Below, in pieces: positions 28,422-38,194 of a stretch of DNA of 64,000 bases. The translations under genes were made by a program, and so were the position numbers. Each line of letters begins with the position of its first letter. Position 1 is the stretch's first letter. The stretch is from JAGVIE01 sp964520905 (GTDB taxonomy: Bacteria; Bacteroidota; Ignavibacteria; UBA10030; SZUA-254). Where the stretch lies: positions 1 to 64,000 of the forward strand of contig CAZFQL010000016.1 in assembly GCA_964520905.1 (NCBI GenBank). Reading direction: 5' to 3'. The notes beneath the pieces were generated by a model that saw only the letters and a program-made list of their open reading frames with translations, was not told where the DNA came from and did no database searches.

Positions 28422-29894
28422 ATGAAGAAATATATACTCTTCCTAATTACGTTTCTTACAGTACAATTCTGTTATTCACAAATCAATAAGGGAACGCATT
28501 TCGTTCCTGAATGGGCGAAGGATGCGATATACTATCAAATCTTCCCGGAGCGTTTCAGCAATGGAGATTCAACAAACGATCCTCCCAATGTCGAGATGTG
28601 GGATGGAGAACCTAAAATAAATAATTATTTCGGCGGCGATCTGAAAGGAATTATCGACCATCTCGATTATATTCGGGACCTCGGATTTAATGCCATCTAC
28701 CTGAATCCGATCTTCGAATCGAACACCAATCATAAATATCATACGATCGATTATTTCAAGATTGATCCTCATTTTGGTGACGATGATATATTTAAACAGC
28801 TTATCGATGAAAGTCATAAACGGAATATTCGCGTTGTCATCGACGCTGTCTTTAATCACACCGGTACCGAATTTTTCGCATTCAAAGATATAGTGAAGAA
28901 CGAAAAGAATTCGAATTATTTGAAATGGTATGATGTTCATAGTTTCCCTGTAAACCTTCCGCCTTCGAAACCGAATTATGAAGCATGGTGGGGGATAGGT
29001 GAATTACCGAAACTTATGGCAGATAATCCTGATGTACGTAAATACCTCTTTGATGCAACCAGACATTGGATGAAGTTAGGGCTTGATGGCTGGCGGCTTG
29101 ATGTGCCGAACGAAATGTCGCACGATTTTTGGATCCAGTGGAGAAAATTAGTCAAACAAGAGAATCCTGACGCATTGATCATAGGAGAAATATGGGACGA
29201 TGCATCGGCTTGGCTTAAGGGAGATGAATTCGATGCAGTGATGAATTATAGATTCCGAGGCGCCTGTGTTGGATTTATAGCACTTGAAAATAGAAATGCC
29301 TTTCAGTTCGATTCTATTTTGGCGGCAACCCGTAATGATTACCCTGCTGAAGTAGCCGATGCACTGCAAAACCTGATCGGTAGTCACGATACTGAACGCT
29401 TTTTAACGCTCTGTAGCAACGACATAAGCAAAATGAAATTAGCCATGTTGATACAGATGACATATACGGGCGCTCCAATGGTTTATTACGGCGATGAAAT
29501 CGGGATCACCGGCTTAAAAGATCCCGATTGCCGTAAAACTATGGTGTGGGACTCAACAAAATGGAATACCGATATTAAGAACTGGCTGCGTAAGTTAGTA
29601 AAGATCAGAAACGATTATAAGGTTTTCAAGCGCGGTTCTGTTAAATCCCTGATATCCGATGCCGAAAACAAATTATTCGGATTCGAACGGGAATATGAAA
29701 ATTCGAAAGCTGTTGTTATATTGAATATGAATGATGTTGCTCAGAATATTTCAACCCCAAAGCTCTTAGGTTACGATAGAGATTGGGTTGATCTTTTGAA
29801 CAATACTAGAATTACCACTGAAGTTGATGAAAATAAACAGCTAATGATATATGCTCGGTCAGGTATTATTCTAATTTCAAACGAAAGTAAATAG
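28422..29894 (+). CDS. GH13 alpha-amylase/neopullulanase-like, exported
   Basis: Signal peptide MKKYILFLITFLTVQFCYSQ, then directly a GH13 barrel starting PEWAKDAIYYQIFPERFSNGD, the opening typical of neopullulanase/cyclomaltodextrinase (GH13_20-like) enzymes, but without their N-terminal CBM34. Conserved regions: VVIDAVFNHTG (Asp141), LDGWRLDVPNE (nucleophile Asp227), LIIGEIWDD (acid/base Glu256), LIGSHDTERF (His322, Asp323). A short C-terminal beta domain follows and there is no T9SS tail, so a periplasmic location is likely. It would cut imported maltodextrins. It abuts the next gene with zero spacing. Confidence 0.9.
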   Translation: MKKYILFLITFLTVQFCYSQINKGTHFVPEWAKDAIYYQIFPERFSNGDSTNDPPNVEMWDGEPKINNYFGGDLKGIIDHLDYIRDLGFNAIYLNPIFESNTNHKYHTIDYFKIDPHFGDDDIFKQLIDESHKRNIRVVIDAVFNHTGTEFFAFKDIVKNEKNSNYLKWYDVHSFPVNLPPSKPNYEAWWGIGELPKLMADNPDVRKYLFDATRHWMKLGLDGWRLDVPNEMSHDFWIQWRKLVKQENPDALIIGEIWDDASAWLKGDEFDAVMNYRFRGACVGFIALENRNAFQFDSILAATRNDYPAEVADALQNLIGSHDTERFLTLCSNDISKMKLAMLIQMTYTGAPMVYYGDEIGITGLKDPDCRKTMVWDSTKWNTDIKNWLRKLVKIRNDYKVFKRGSVKSLISDAENKLFGFEREYENSKAVVILNMNDVAQNISTPKLLGYDRDWVDLLNNTRITTEVDENKQLMIYARSGIILISNESK

Positions 29895-32800
29895 ATGAAA
29901 CTAAAATTATTCTTAATCTTTTTTCTCTCGATCACTGTTTCACTGGCCGCCGATAGCGTTGATGTCGTCTTCAGATATAATTATGGCGGCACTGCAACGC
30001 CTTACGTCGCAGGAACCTTCAACGGCTGGAACAATTCGGTCTGGCCCATGACCAAGGTTAGCGGTGATCTTTGGACAAGAAACGCGCGTATTGCCGTCGG
30101 CACTCATCTATATAAATTTTATTACGCTGGCGTTAGTTCATGGCCCAACGATCCGTTAAATCATCACGTTAATTCCGATGCGTATCAAAACTCTATACTG
30201 TATGTAAAAGATCCGACTATCTATCATCTTTTACCTAATCAGCGTGATCCTATCGTTTATACATCATTCCCGACTATTTCATCGTACATATTTCCTAAAT
30301 CGGGAACAGTACTCGATACATCGACATTAAGATTACAGATTGATGGGATTGATTTTTCTGGAATCGGGAATTATTATAATTTCATCACGAATCAATTTAA
30401 ATTTACACCATCGTCACCGCTGTCAAATGGTAACCACATCGTGATCTTGACAGCAGGTGCGAATGCCGATACAGTGAATTTTACCACCCGAGGAGGTTTT
30501 GTCCAATTATTAAATCAATTTCCATATACGACATTGAAGAGTTCGTGGACACTTAATGGAGTAGTAGGCGATAGTTCGGTTAGTTCAGCAAGAATTATTC
30601 GAAATACCACCGATACGTTTACCGTTTCGGTTTCGAATAATGCATTTACATATGATGCACCACTAATAGAGGGTACAAATTCATTTACTGCGGTTGCAGA
30701 ATCGTCGGAGTTTTTGAAAATATCCTCTCCGGTCGTCATGTACCGAAAAGTGAACCATTCACCGAATGCAGTTATCTCATTTTCAATACCGGGGGGCATA
30801 GTTATTATAGATGCTAGCCAAAGCTCCGATCCGGACGCAGGTCAAACAACCTCATTGGTATATAGCTGGTCCGCCGATTCTACAAATCCTCAAGTTATTT
30901 CGGGGATTAACGGCTCCTCCTCGAAAACAATTTATGCTACGCGTCCTACGGCAAACGGGGAGTATTATTTCCGACTTATTGTAACCGATGTGAATGGAAA
31001 TAAAGATACAACACGAAATTACTTCACAATCAATAATGGAAGTCTGATAATACCGACGATTGCCAGCAATCCATTATGGGCGCAGAAAGCGCGCGTCTAT
31101 TTTCTCTTTCCAAAAGCTTTTACGGCTTCCGGGACTATTAGCGCAGCCGGGCAGAAACTTCAGTATATAAAAGACCTTGGTTTCAACGTTATATGGTTAA
31201 TGCCCGTGATGAAAAACGCTTACCCTATAGATAATGGTATCGGTCCAGGGTATAATATCACCGATTTTTATAATGTTGCTCCAGAGTACGGCACTAATCA
31301 GGATTTGAAAAATTTTATTTCACAGGCACATATAAAAGGAATCAAAGTAATACTCGATATCACCCCCAACCATTCAAGCAGATTTCATCCGTGGTCGGCT
31401 GATGCACACACTTTCAAAACCAATTCATTCTACTGGAATTGGTACCAGCATCAGGATATTCCCCATAATACAAACGGTCTCGGTGTCTCGTTTGATGCAG
31501 ACAATTTCTGGTATTATGATGGGTGGGATCAGTTACTGAACCTCAACTGGTTGGATATAGATTTCCGTACGGAAATGATCAACGTATATAAATACTGGAT
31601 TAGAGAATTCGACGTCGATGGATACCGCTTTGATGTTTATTGGGGACCTCATCGGCGCTACGGAGAAAGATATATGGGACAACCGGTGAGACAGGCGCTT
31701 AAACATATAAAACCAGATATCCTTTTGCTGGCTGAAGATGATGGTACCGGGTCAGGCACTGAAACAATATATGCGGATTATTCAAGCATAGATGTACGAG
31801 GCGGAGTTGATGCATCTTATGATTTTAAATTGTACAGAAATAGTATTGTTAATTTTGGTTTTAGTTCAACAGCAATAACAAACTTGCATGCAGAGATCGA
31901 TAACGTAGGGTACTATCCGGGTGAGAATTCCCTCTATATGCGCTTTATGGAAACCCAGGATGAAGATCGGATATTTTATAGTGATCCTTATGCAACATCA
32001 TACTACGATACCAATCCCACCACTGCATTTAAGAAGACTATGCCGATGGCAAGCGTGATATTCACGGCGCCGGGATTTCCAATGTTATGGAACGGACAGG
32101 AAATCGGTTGGGGATACGGTATAGCCGGTGATAAAATCGCCCGAAGTCGAAGCGTTATCAATTGGGATTTTCAGGGTAAAAATCTCTTGATTCCGCATTA
32201 CCAAAAGTTGGCAAACATTCGTAGCCAATTTCCGGCATTCACACAACACAAACGCGATACGAATCATGATTTTCAAGTCAACTCATCCGATACGTCTGAC
32301 TTCATAAGAATTACATCGAGTAACAATATTATCTATGCATTCTCTCGACCATATAGAGATCAGAACGGTTTGACAGTTGTTAATTTCTCAGGGAGCGAAC
32401 AATCCGCGGCACTCGATTTAACCACAAACTACGGATTGAAATTCTCCGATGGAATACAACCGGCTACAAATTACTATCTCAACAATCTCTATACAAATAC
32501 TTCTGAGCAAATATTAGGATCCACGTTTAATTCAGTGTCAGTTACACTGCCTGCGTATGGAACTGCTCTTTACACAGTTTCACTAACGCGCGATACGGTT
32601 GTAATAGATAACCCGATATTGGAAGTACTTCAGGATATGAATATCACGAAGGATTTCGCTTTGCTACAAAATTATCCTAATCCCTTTAATCCGGCGACGA
32701 GAATTAGATATGATATTCCAAATGAAGGAGTTGTTACTTTGAAGATATATGATATCTTGGGAAGAGAAATTAAAACTCTGGCGAATGAAGTTCAGAAAGT

Positions 32801-32912
32801 TGGAAGTTATGAAGCTACGTGGTTCGCAGATGGTTTGCCAAGCGGCGTATATTTTTACCGGCTGCAATCGGGATATTTTAGCGCTGTCAAGAAAATGTTA
32901 TTACTGAGATAA
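29895..32912 (+). CDS. secreted GH13 enzyme with CBM48 and T9SS tail
   Basis: Signal peptide (about 1-19), N-terminal CBM48-like domain (VAGTFNGWNNSVWPM; about 22-115), two Ig/PKD-like domains, then a GH13 barrel from about residue 395 (ARVYFLFPKAF). Regions: VILDITPNHSSR, FDVDGYRFDVYWG (nucleophile Asp), ILLLAEDDG (acid/base Glu), and MRFMETQDEDRIF, where the usual His before the third catalytic Asp reads Gln. A C-terminal beta domain and YPNPFNPATRIRYDIP sorting domain close the protein. The start ATG follows the previous stop directly, so it is translationally linked to the upstream amylase. Probably a surface amylase or pullulanase; exact specificity cannot be told. Confidence 0.88.
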   Translation: MKLKLFLIFFLSITVSLAADSVDVVFRYNYGGTATPYVAGTFNGWNNSVWPMTKVSGDLWTRNARIAVGTHLYKFYYAGVSSWPNDPLNHHVNSDAYQNSILYVKDPTIYHLLPNQRDPIVYTSFPTISSYIFPKSGTVLDTSTLRLQIDGIDFSGIGNYYNFITNQFKFTPSSPLSNGNHIVILTAGANADTVNFTTRGGFVQLLNQFPYTTLKSSWTLNGVVGDSSVSSARIIRNTTDTFTVSVSNNAFTYDAPLIEGTNSFTAVAESSEFLKISSPVVMYRKVNHSPNAVISFSIPGGIVIIDASQSSDPDAGQTTSLVYSWSADSTNPQVISGINGSSSKTIYATRPTANGEYYFRLIVTDVNGNKDTTRNYFTINNGSLIIPTIASNPLWAQKARVYFLFPKAFTASGTISAAGQKLQYIKDLGFNVIWLMPVMKNAYPIDNGIGPGYNITDFYNVAPEYGTNQDLKNFISQAHIKGIKVILDITPNHSSRFHPWSADAHTFKTNSFYWNWYQHQDIPHNTNGLGVSFDADNFWYYDGWDQLLNLNWLDIDFRTEMINVYKYWIREFDVDGYRFDVYWGPHRRYGERYMGQPVRQALKHIKPDILLLAEDDGTGSGTETIYADYSSIDVRGGVDASYDFKLYRNSIVNFGFSSTAITNLHAEIDNVGYYPGENSLYMRFMETQDEDRIFYSDPYATSYYDTNPTTAFKKTMPMASVIFTAPGFPMLWNGQEIGWGYGIAGDKIARSRSVINWDFQGKNLLIPHYQKLANIRSQFPAFTQHKRDTNHDFQVNSSDTSDFIRITSSNNIIYAFSRPYRDQNGLTVVNFSGSEQSAALDLTTNYGLKFSDGIQPATNYYLNNLYTNTSEQILGSTFNSVSVTLPAYGTALYTVSLTRDTVVIDNPILEVLQDMNITKDFALLQNYPNPFNPATRIRYDIPNEGVVTLKIYDILGREIKTLANEVQKVGSYEATWFADGLPSGVYFYRLQSGYFSAVKKMLLLR

Positions 32913-32992
32913 CTTAACGAGAATTCCGACTTCCGGCTCAGATTGTACTTGGATGGAAGCCGAAGTTCTGATTATGCAATGATAATTTTTAA

Positions 32993-34246
32993 ATGAAAAT
33001 CATCAATCATCAATCATCCAGAATCCATCTTTGGAGTATAATATTACTCTCTCTTGTACTATTTCTTTCTTGCTCAAGGAGGATTGATCTAAATCGCATT
33101 GTCATCTGGCATCAGATGCGAGTCGATGAGCGGGTTATACTTGAAGGACAGTTGAAGAGATACATGCTACTGAATCCTAATGTCAAGCTCGAAGCAATAT
33201 ACAAGGAAACAGAAGAGTTACGTTCAGGGTTTATTATTGCTGCAATCGCCGGACAAGGACCTGATCTTGTATATGGACCATCGGATCAAGTTGGACCTTT
33301 TCAGGTAATGAATATCATTAAGCCGATGGAAAGTTTATTTACAAAAGACTGGCTTGACTCTTTTAATCCCAAAGGAATTACATGGTATAAAGGACATTTA
33401 TACCAGATTGCTGATAAACTTGGCAATCACCTCACACTTGTCTATAACAAAAAGCTAATTATGAAACCGCCTCAAACCGATGAGGAACTGGTAACCATCG
33501 GAAAGAATTTAACCGTCGATTCAAACGGTGATGGAAGATTCGAACAATACGGGTTAGTTTGGAATTACACAGAGCCGTTTTTCTTTATTCCATTCATGAC
33601 AGGTTTTGGCGGCTGGGTGATGGATGATGATGGTAAACCAACACTTGATAATCAAGGTGTGATAGATGGATTGAATTTCATAAAAGATTTACGCGATAGA
33701 TATAAGATTATTCCAAAGGAATCTGATTATAACATTGCAGATGCTCTTTTCAAGGATGGGAAAGCCGCAATGATAATCAACGGCGATTGGTCATGGGCTG
33801 GATACAAAAAAGCGGGAATTGATATCGGAATAGCGCCACTACCCAAAATAGTGAAGACGGGTTTATGGTGTTCGCCGATGGTTTCTCCAAAAGGATATTC
33901 GATCAATGTGAATGTTACTTCAGAAAAAGAAAAGATAGTCGTTGACGTTTTAAAATATCTGCTTCAACCTGAGAATCAACTCGAAACGGCTAAACAATTG
34001 AACACAATGCCGACATGGAAAGCGCTATACGACGATCCGTTTATTATAAATGATGAGATATTAAAAAATTCGCAGATACAAATAGATCGCGGAAGACCAA
34101 TGCCAGTTGTTCCTGAACTAAGAGCCATATGGGATGCAATGAGACCGAGTTATCAGGCGGTTCTTGGTGGAGTAAAAACTCCTGAACAAGCGGCGAAGGA
34201 TATGCAGAGTTTAGCGATAAGAAAAATTGCGGAGATGAATGAATGA
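32993..34246 (+). CDS. malE: maltodextrin-type solute-binding lipoprotein
   Basis: Periplasmic receptor of the ABC importer. The N-terminus has a hydrophobic signal ending in a lipobox (LVLFLSC, Cys27), so it is likely lipid-anchored. It is a family 1 extracellular solute-binding protein of 417 residues: IVIWHQMRVDE start, GPDLVYGPSDQVGPF, AMIINGDWSWAGYKKAGIDIGIAPLP typical of MalE. Two permease genes follow, separated by unusual spacers. The maltodextrin specificity comes from similarity and context. Confidence 0.88.
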   Translation: MKIINHQSSRIHLWSIILLSLVLFLSCSRRIDLNRIVIWHQMRVDERVILEGQLKRYMLLNPNVKLEAIYKETEELRSGFIIAAIAGQGPDLVYGPSDQVGPFQVMNIIKPMESLFTKDWLDSFNPKGITWYKGHLYQIADKLGNHLTLVYNKKLIMKPPQTDEELVTIGKNLTVDSNGDGRFEQYGLVWNYTEPFFFIPFMTGFGGWVMDDDGKPTLDNQGVIDGLNFIKDLRDRYKIIPKESDYNIADALFKDGKAAMIINGDWSWAGYKKAGIDIGIAPLPKIVKTGLWCSPMVSPKGYSINVNVTSEKEKIVVDVLKYLLQPENQLETAKQLNTMPTWKALYDDPFIINDEILKNSQIQIDRGRPMPVVPELRAIWDAMRPSYQAVLGGVKTPEQAAKDMQSLAIRKIAEMNE

Positions 34247-34331
34247 AACAATGCAAAATGAAAAAGGCAAAATTCAAAAAATGAATTATCATCATAATTC
34301 GTTCATGGTGAATCATGAAACATGCAACTTG

Positions 34332-34350
34332 TCCGAAGGACTCCTTCCGA
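34332..34350. repeat. short palindrome in the malE-malF spacer
   Basis: TCCGAAGGA-C-TCCTTCCGA, an imperfect 19-bp palindrome (one mismatch). A second perfect hairpin, GAATTAT-CATC-ATAATTC, lies about 50 bp upstream in the same spacer. They may act as processing or stability structures between malE and malF. Confidence 0.6.
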
Positions 34351-34369
34351 GAATCTTGAAACCTAAATA

Positions 34370-35263
34370 GTGAATCGCTATTATAAAAATATTTTCATCT
34401 TCATATTCGTCGCGCCGGCGTTTCTCGTGCTCATCGGCGTTGTGTTCTATCCTTTTATCTACAATGTGGTGATTTCATTTTCGAACATGAACCTCCGTCA
34501 TATTCAGGATTGGCAGTTGGTTGGACCGATACAATATGTAAAAGTATTCACAGAGCCAACCGAACCGAATTTTTACGTTATCTTTCTCAAGACAATTATC
34601 TGGACGTTTGTAAATGTATTCTTTCATGTAGTCCTCGGGGTTTTCCTTGCGCTTCTCTTGAATCAAAAAATAAAAGGTAAAGGAGTATACCGAACTCTCC
34701 TTATTCTTCCGTGGGCAATTCCGCAATACATAGTCGCGCTAACTTGGCGCGGCATGTTTAATTACGAGTATGGTTCAATAAATATTGTTCTAACAAAATA
34801 TCTCCACCTACCGGCAGTCGAATGGCTTAAGAATCCTACTGAGGCGTTTCTCGCTTGCATCCTCACCAATATCTGGCTTGGCTTTCCGTTTATGATGGTG
34901 GTTGCATTAGGAGCGCTACAGAGTATTCCTCACGAATTATACGAAGCGGCGGATATTGATGGAGCATCATGGTATCATAAACTGAAGAACATCACTCTTC
35001 CACTTATCAAACCGGTAATGATACCAGCGATTACTCTCGGAATTGTTTGGACATTCAACAGTCTGAACATCGTATGGTTGGTGAGCAACGGCGGCGAGCC
35101 ATCGGATAACACGCATATACTTGTTTCATTCGTTTATAAAGCGGCTTTTAACTTGTATCGCTACGGATATGCGGCGGCGTTATCAATTGTTATTTTCTTT
35201 ATTCTTTTAATATTCAGTTTGTCGTTCATGAAAAAAACAAAAGCAACGGAGGCGGCGTATTGA
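34370..35263 (+). CDS. malF: sugar ABC permease, MalF-like
   Basis: Inner-membrane permease with about six transmembrane segments and the EAA motif ELYEAADIDGASWYHKLKNITLPLIKP that contacts the ATPase. It has 297 residues, the short form without the large periplasmic P2 loop of E. coli MalF. The start is taken as GTG 34370; no ATG upstream fits. It lies 123 bp after malE and 86 bp before malG. Confidence 0.9.
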   Translation: MNRYYKNIFIFIFVAPAFLVLIGVVFYPFIYNVVISFSNMNLRHIQDWQLVGPIQYVKVFTEPTEPNFYVIFLKTIIWTFVNVFFHVVLGVFLALLLNQKIKGKGVYRTLLILPWAIPQYIVALTWRGMFNYEYGSINIVLTKYLHLPAVEWLKNPTEAFLACILTNIWLGFPFMMVVALGALQSIPHELYEAADIDGASWYHKLKNITLPLIKPVMIPAITLGIVWTFNSLNIVWLVSNGGEPSDNTHILVSFVYKAAFNLYRYGYAAALSIVIFFILLIFSLSFMKKTKATEAAY

Positions 35264-35349
35264 GATATACGATTTGAGATTTGAGATATGGGATATGAGC
35301 ATAGGGTAAAACAAGGAACAAATGACAAATAACTAATGACAATTTACAA
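35264..35349 (+). repeat. low-complexity spacer of repeated words
   Basis: The malF-malG spacer is built of near-repeats: TTTGAGATTTGAGATATGGGATATGAG at the start, then three variants of AAATGACAAATAACTAATGAC. It carries no evident gene or terminator. Confidence 0.6.
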
Positions 35350-36192
35350 ATGACATCCTCAAAAAATAAAAAAATAATTCTTCGGATTCTAACTCACTTA
35401 GTGTTGGTGATCTTTACATTGATAGCAATTTATCCCGTACTTCAAGTTGTCACAATCTCACTTCGACCATCAGACAAACTGCTATCGACATCGCTTGAAA
35501 TAATTCCACAAAATGCAACGTTGAAATCTTATGTATCATTATTCACAGATCAACCTTTCTTGGTGTGGGTTCGAAACAGCGCACTTATTTCGTTAACAGT
35601 TACGCTGACTGGTGTAGCGCTCGCAGCTATGTCCGGCTATGCCTTCTCGCGGTTTAATTTTATCGGTAAGAAAATCGGGTTGCTTGGCTTGCTTGTTACT
35701 CAAATGTTTCCTGCAACTATGTTATTGTTACCGCTTTATCTTATGTTGATATATCTCGGATTAATAAATTCTTATTTAGGCATTATCATAACTTACTCCG
35801 CGACCGCGTTACCGTTTTGCATCTGGACTATGAAGGGATACTACGATACAATTCCTATCAGTCTTGAAGAAGCTGCGCGAATCGATGGATGCAATCAATT
35901 CCAGGCATTTTACAAAGTGATATTACCGTTGGCGTCGCCGGCTCTGGTTATTACAGGATTATTTTCATTCATGACTGCATGGTCAGAGTATATCGTTGCG
36001 GCGCAAATTCTTCAAGACACACAACTATGGACATTACCGTTGGGACTTAAATCTTTTGAAGCAAACATGTCTACAGAGTGGGGTTTGTATGGAGCAGCAT
36101 CGCTTATTGTAATGATTCCGGTGGTAGTATTGTTCATTATTCTGAGCAAGTGGTTGGTTTCAGGGTTGACTTTGGGAAGTGTAAAAGGATAA
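35350..36192 (+). CDS. malG: sugar ABC permease, MalG-like
   Basis: Second inner-membrane permease of the importer, 280 residues and about six transmembrane segments, with the EAA motif SLEEAARIDGCNQFQAFYKVILPLASP. The C-terminus LSKWLVSGLTLGSVKG is characteristic of MalG. It is followed 5 bp later by the cytoplasmic GlgE-like gene, which implies translational coupling. Confidence 0.92.
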   Translation: MTSSKNKKIILRILTHLVLVIFTLIAIYPVLQVVTISLRPSDKLLSTSLEIIPQNATLKSYVSLFTDQPFLVWVRNSALISLTVTLTGVALAAMSGYAFSRFNFIGKKIGLLGLLVTQMFPATMLLLPLYLMLIYLGLINSYLGIIITYSATALPFCIWTMKGYYDTIPISLEEAARIDGCNQFQAFYKVILPLASPALVITGLFSFMTAWSEYIVAAQILQDTQLWTLPLGLKSFEANMSTEWGLYGAASLIVMIPVVVLFIILSKWLVSGLTLGSVKG

Positions 36193-36197
36193 AGAAA

Positions 36198-38138
36198 ATG
36201 GAAATGAAAAAATATTTGATAGAGATTCGTCAGAAATTAACTGAAAACCTTTTACAGCACAAAGGTAAAAGAAGTCGGTATTCTGTCCCCAACATCTGGA
36301 TTGCTGAGAAACAGAATAATGCGAAAGTTCAACTCATTAAGATTAATCCGCCAAGTTTTTATCTTAATGCATTTGATTATATCATAAATCAGAAGCAAGT
36401 CCCTATTCCAAAAGATCACGGCGGGAAGTGGACACGCAATGCAATTATCTACAATATGTTTGTCAGAACAACCTGCGCATACGATCATAATGAAAACGGC
36501 AGGTTGGATTTACCCGTTAACCCTGAAGGGTGGAGAGAAACAGGCACATTCCTAAAAGCGACTGCCATGTTGCCTTACATAAAATCTTTAGGCGCTAATA
36601 CTATTCACCTTCTTCCCATCACCTCAATCGGTTCGGATGGAAATAAAGGGACGCTCGGATCGCCGTATGCGATCAAAAACCCTTATGAGCTTGATCCGAA
36701 TCTGCATGAACCGAACGCTGGACTCGGTGTTCAAGAAGAATTCAAATTCTTTGTGCACTCAGCGCATCATCTTGGTATGCGTGTAGTTGTTGAATTCGTA
36801 TTTCGTACTTCATCCAAGGACGGTGATTGGGTGAAAGAACATCCCGATTGGTATTATTGGATTCGCGAAAACATCAAAGACAGAAAACCGCATCATCACG
36901 ACGAGACCGAGTATGGTAATCCGATTTTCTCGCAGGGTGAATTAAAGAAAATCATAGCGGATGTTGATAACGGCAAGCATGATAATCTTATACCTCCTCA
37001 TGATATTTATCGCGACATGTTTACATTACCTCCGAAACCAGAAAATATTAAAATCCTGAAGGGGAGATATGTCGGTACATTAGATGATGGTACGAAAGTT
37101 CGCATCCCAGGCGCTTTCGCCGATTGGCCCCCCCATGATACTCAGCCGCCCTGGGGAGATGTGACATATTTGAAAATGTACGATCACCCGGATTTCAACT
37201 ACATTGCATATAATACACTCCGTATGTATGATGGCAGACTTGCACGTCCTGAAAATATTAACAGAGAACTATGGGAAAAGATTGCCGAGATTATACCTCA
37301 TTACCAGCATACTTTTGGAATTGATGGAGTAATGATAGATATGGGACATGCACTACCGATGGATCTAAAACACGATATGATAAAACGAGCACGTAATATT
37401 GATCCTGACTTTGCATTTTGGGATGAGAATTTTTCAGTAACCGAAAAAAGCGTTAAGGAAGGATACAATGCCGTCGTCGGCTATCAATGGAGCGATCAGC
37501 ATCATCCGGATAAATTCAAAAATATGCTTAAGCGTTTCACAACGGAAGGATTTGCGCTTCCGTTCTTCGCGACAGCCGAGAGTCATAACACTCCGAGAGC
37601 GGCGGCGCGAGAGGGTGGAGTTTTGTATTCGAAGTACGCATGGGCGTTGAGTAATTTCATTCCTGCTGTTCCTTTTATTCATTCTGGATTTGAGCTTGGT
37701 GAGGAGTATCCTATCAATACCGGACTTGATTTCAAAAAAGAGGAACTGATTAGTTTACCGTCCGAGAAGCTTCCTCTGTTCAGTGAGTATGCGTACGATT
37801 GGCAGAATAAAAACCAGATCATCGATTGGATTCAAAATGTTTCAGTCGTTAGAAAAAAGTATCATTCATTGATTATTTATTCTTCCATTGAGTCGTTTGT
37901 ATGGATTGAAACGAACTCAAAGGATACGATAGCTTTCAAAAGGAAATCGGAGAGTGAGAAGCATCAGCTACTGGTGATAGCAAATTCGAATATGCTTGAG
38001 AAAGTAGATTTGGCTTTGAAGGTAGATACAAATAAGAAAGTATTGGAAGATTTGCTCTCAGGAAAAGCATTCACAATTGAACATAATGTCCTCATCGGTA
38101 AAATGTTCCCCGGACAAGTTAGTGTTCTTCTAATATGA
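36198..38138 (+). CDS. cytoplasmic GH13 protein, divergent GlgE-like
   Basis: No signal peptide; 646 residues from ATG 36198, which has AAGGAT about 8 nt upstream. The frame is open further left to 36078, but that part overlaps malG and lacks a good start. The barrel resembles GlgE (GH13_3): EFVFRTSS...DWVKEHPDWYYW parallels GlgE's DFALQCSPDHPWVxEHPEWF, and IHSGFELGEE parallels its SGFELCE. Nucleophile (Asp381, in GVMIDMGHA) and acid/base (Glu410, in FWDENF) are kept. The Arg two residues before the nucleophile is Met379, region I Asp is Glu199, and region IV reads AESHNTPRAA with no Asp where NHD or NTPD is expected. It probably acts on imported maltodextrin or maltose phosphate, perhaps as a transferase; the reaction is unknown. 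Confidence 0.75.
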   Translation: MEMKKYLIEIRQKLTENLLQHKGKRSRYSVPNIWIAEKQNNAKVQLIKINPPSFYLNAFDYIINQKQVPIPKDHGGKWTRNAIIYNMFVRTTCAYDHNENGRLDLPVNPEGWRETGTFLKATAMLPYIKSLGANTIHLLPITSIGSDGNKGTLGSPYAIKNPYELDPNLHEPNAGLGVQEEFKFFVHSAHHLGMRVVVEFVFRTSSKDGDWVKEHPDWYYWIRENIKDRKPHHHDETEYGNPIFSQGELKKIIADVDNGKHDNLIPPHDIYRDMFTLPPKPENIKILKGRYVGTLDDGTKVRIPGAFADWPPHDTQPPWGDVTYLKMYDHPDFNYIAYNTLRMYDGRLARPENINRELWEKIAEIIPHYQHTFGIDGVMIDMGHALPMDLKHDMIKRARNIDPDFAFWDENFSVTEKSVKEGYNAVVGYQWSDQHHPDKFKNMLKRFTTEGFALPFFATAESHNTPRAAAREGGVLYSKYAWALSNFIPAVPFIHSGFELGEEYPINTGLDFKKEELISLPSEKLPLFSEYAYDWQNKNQIIDWIQNVSVVRKKYHSLIIYSSIESFVWIETNSKDTIAFKRKSESEKHQLLVIANSNMLEKVDLALKVDTNKKVLEDLLSGKAFTIEHNVLIGKMFPGQVSVLLI

Positions 38139-38194
38139 TAGATTCCAACACTGCATTACCTCCAACATTCCATTAATCCATTACTATAAAATAA

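Noticed and set aside
36078..36197. Longer N-terminus for the GlgE-like gene
   Set aside because: The extra 40 codons overlap malG in another frame; ATG 36198 has a ribosome-binding site and sits 5 bp after the malG stop.
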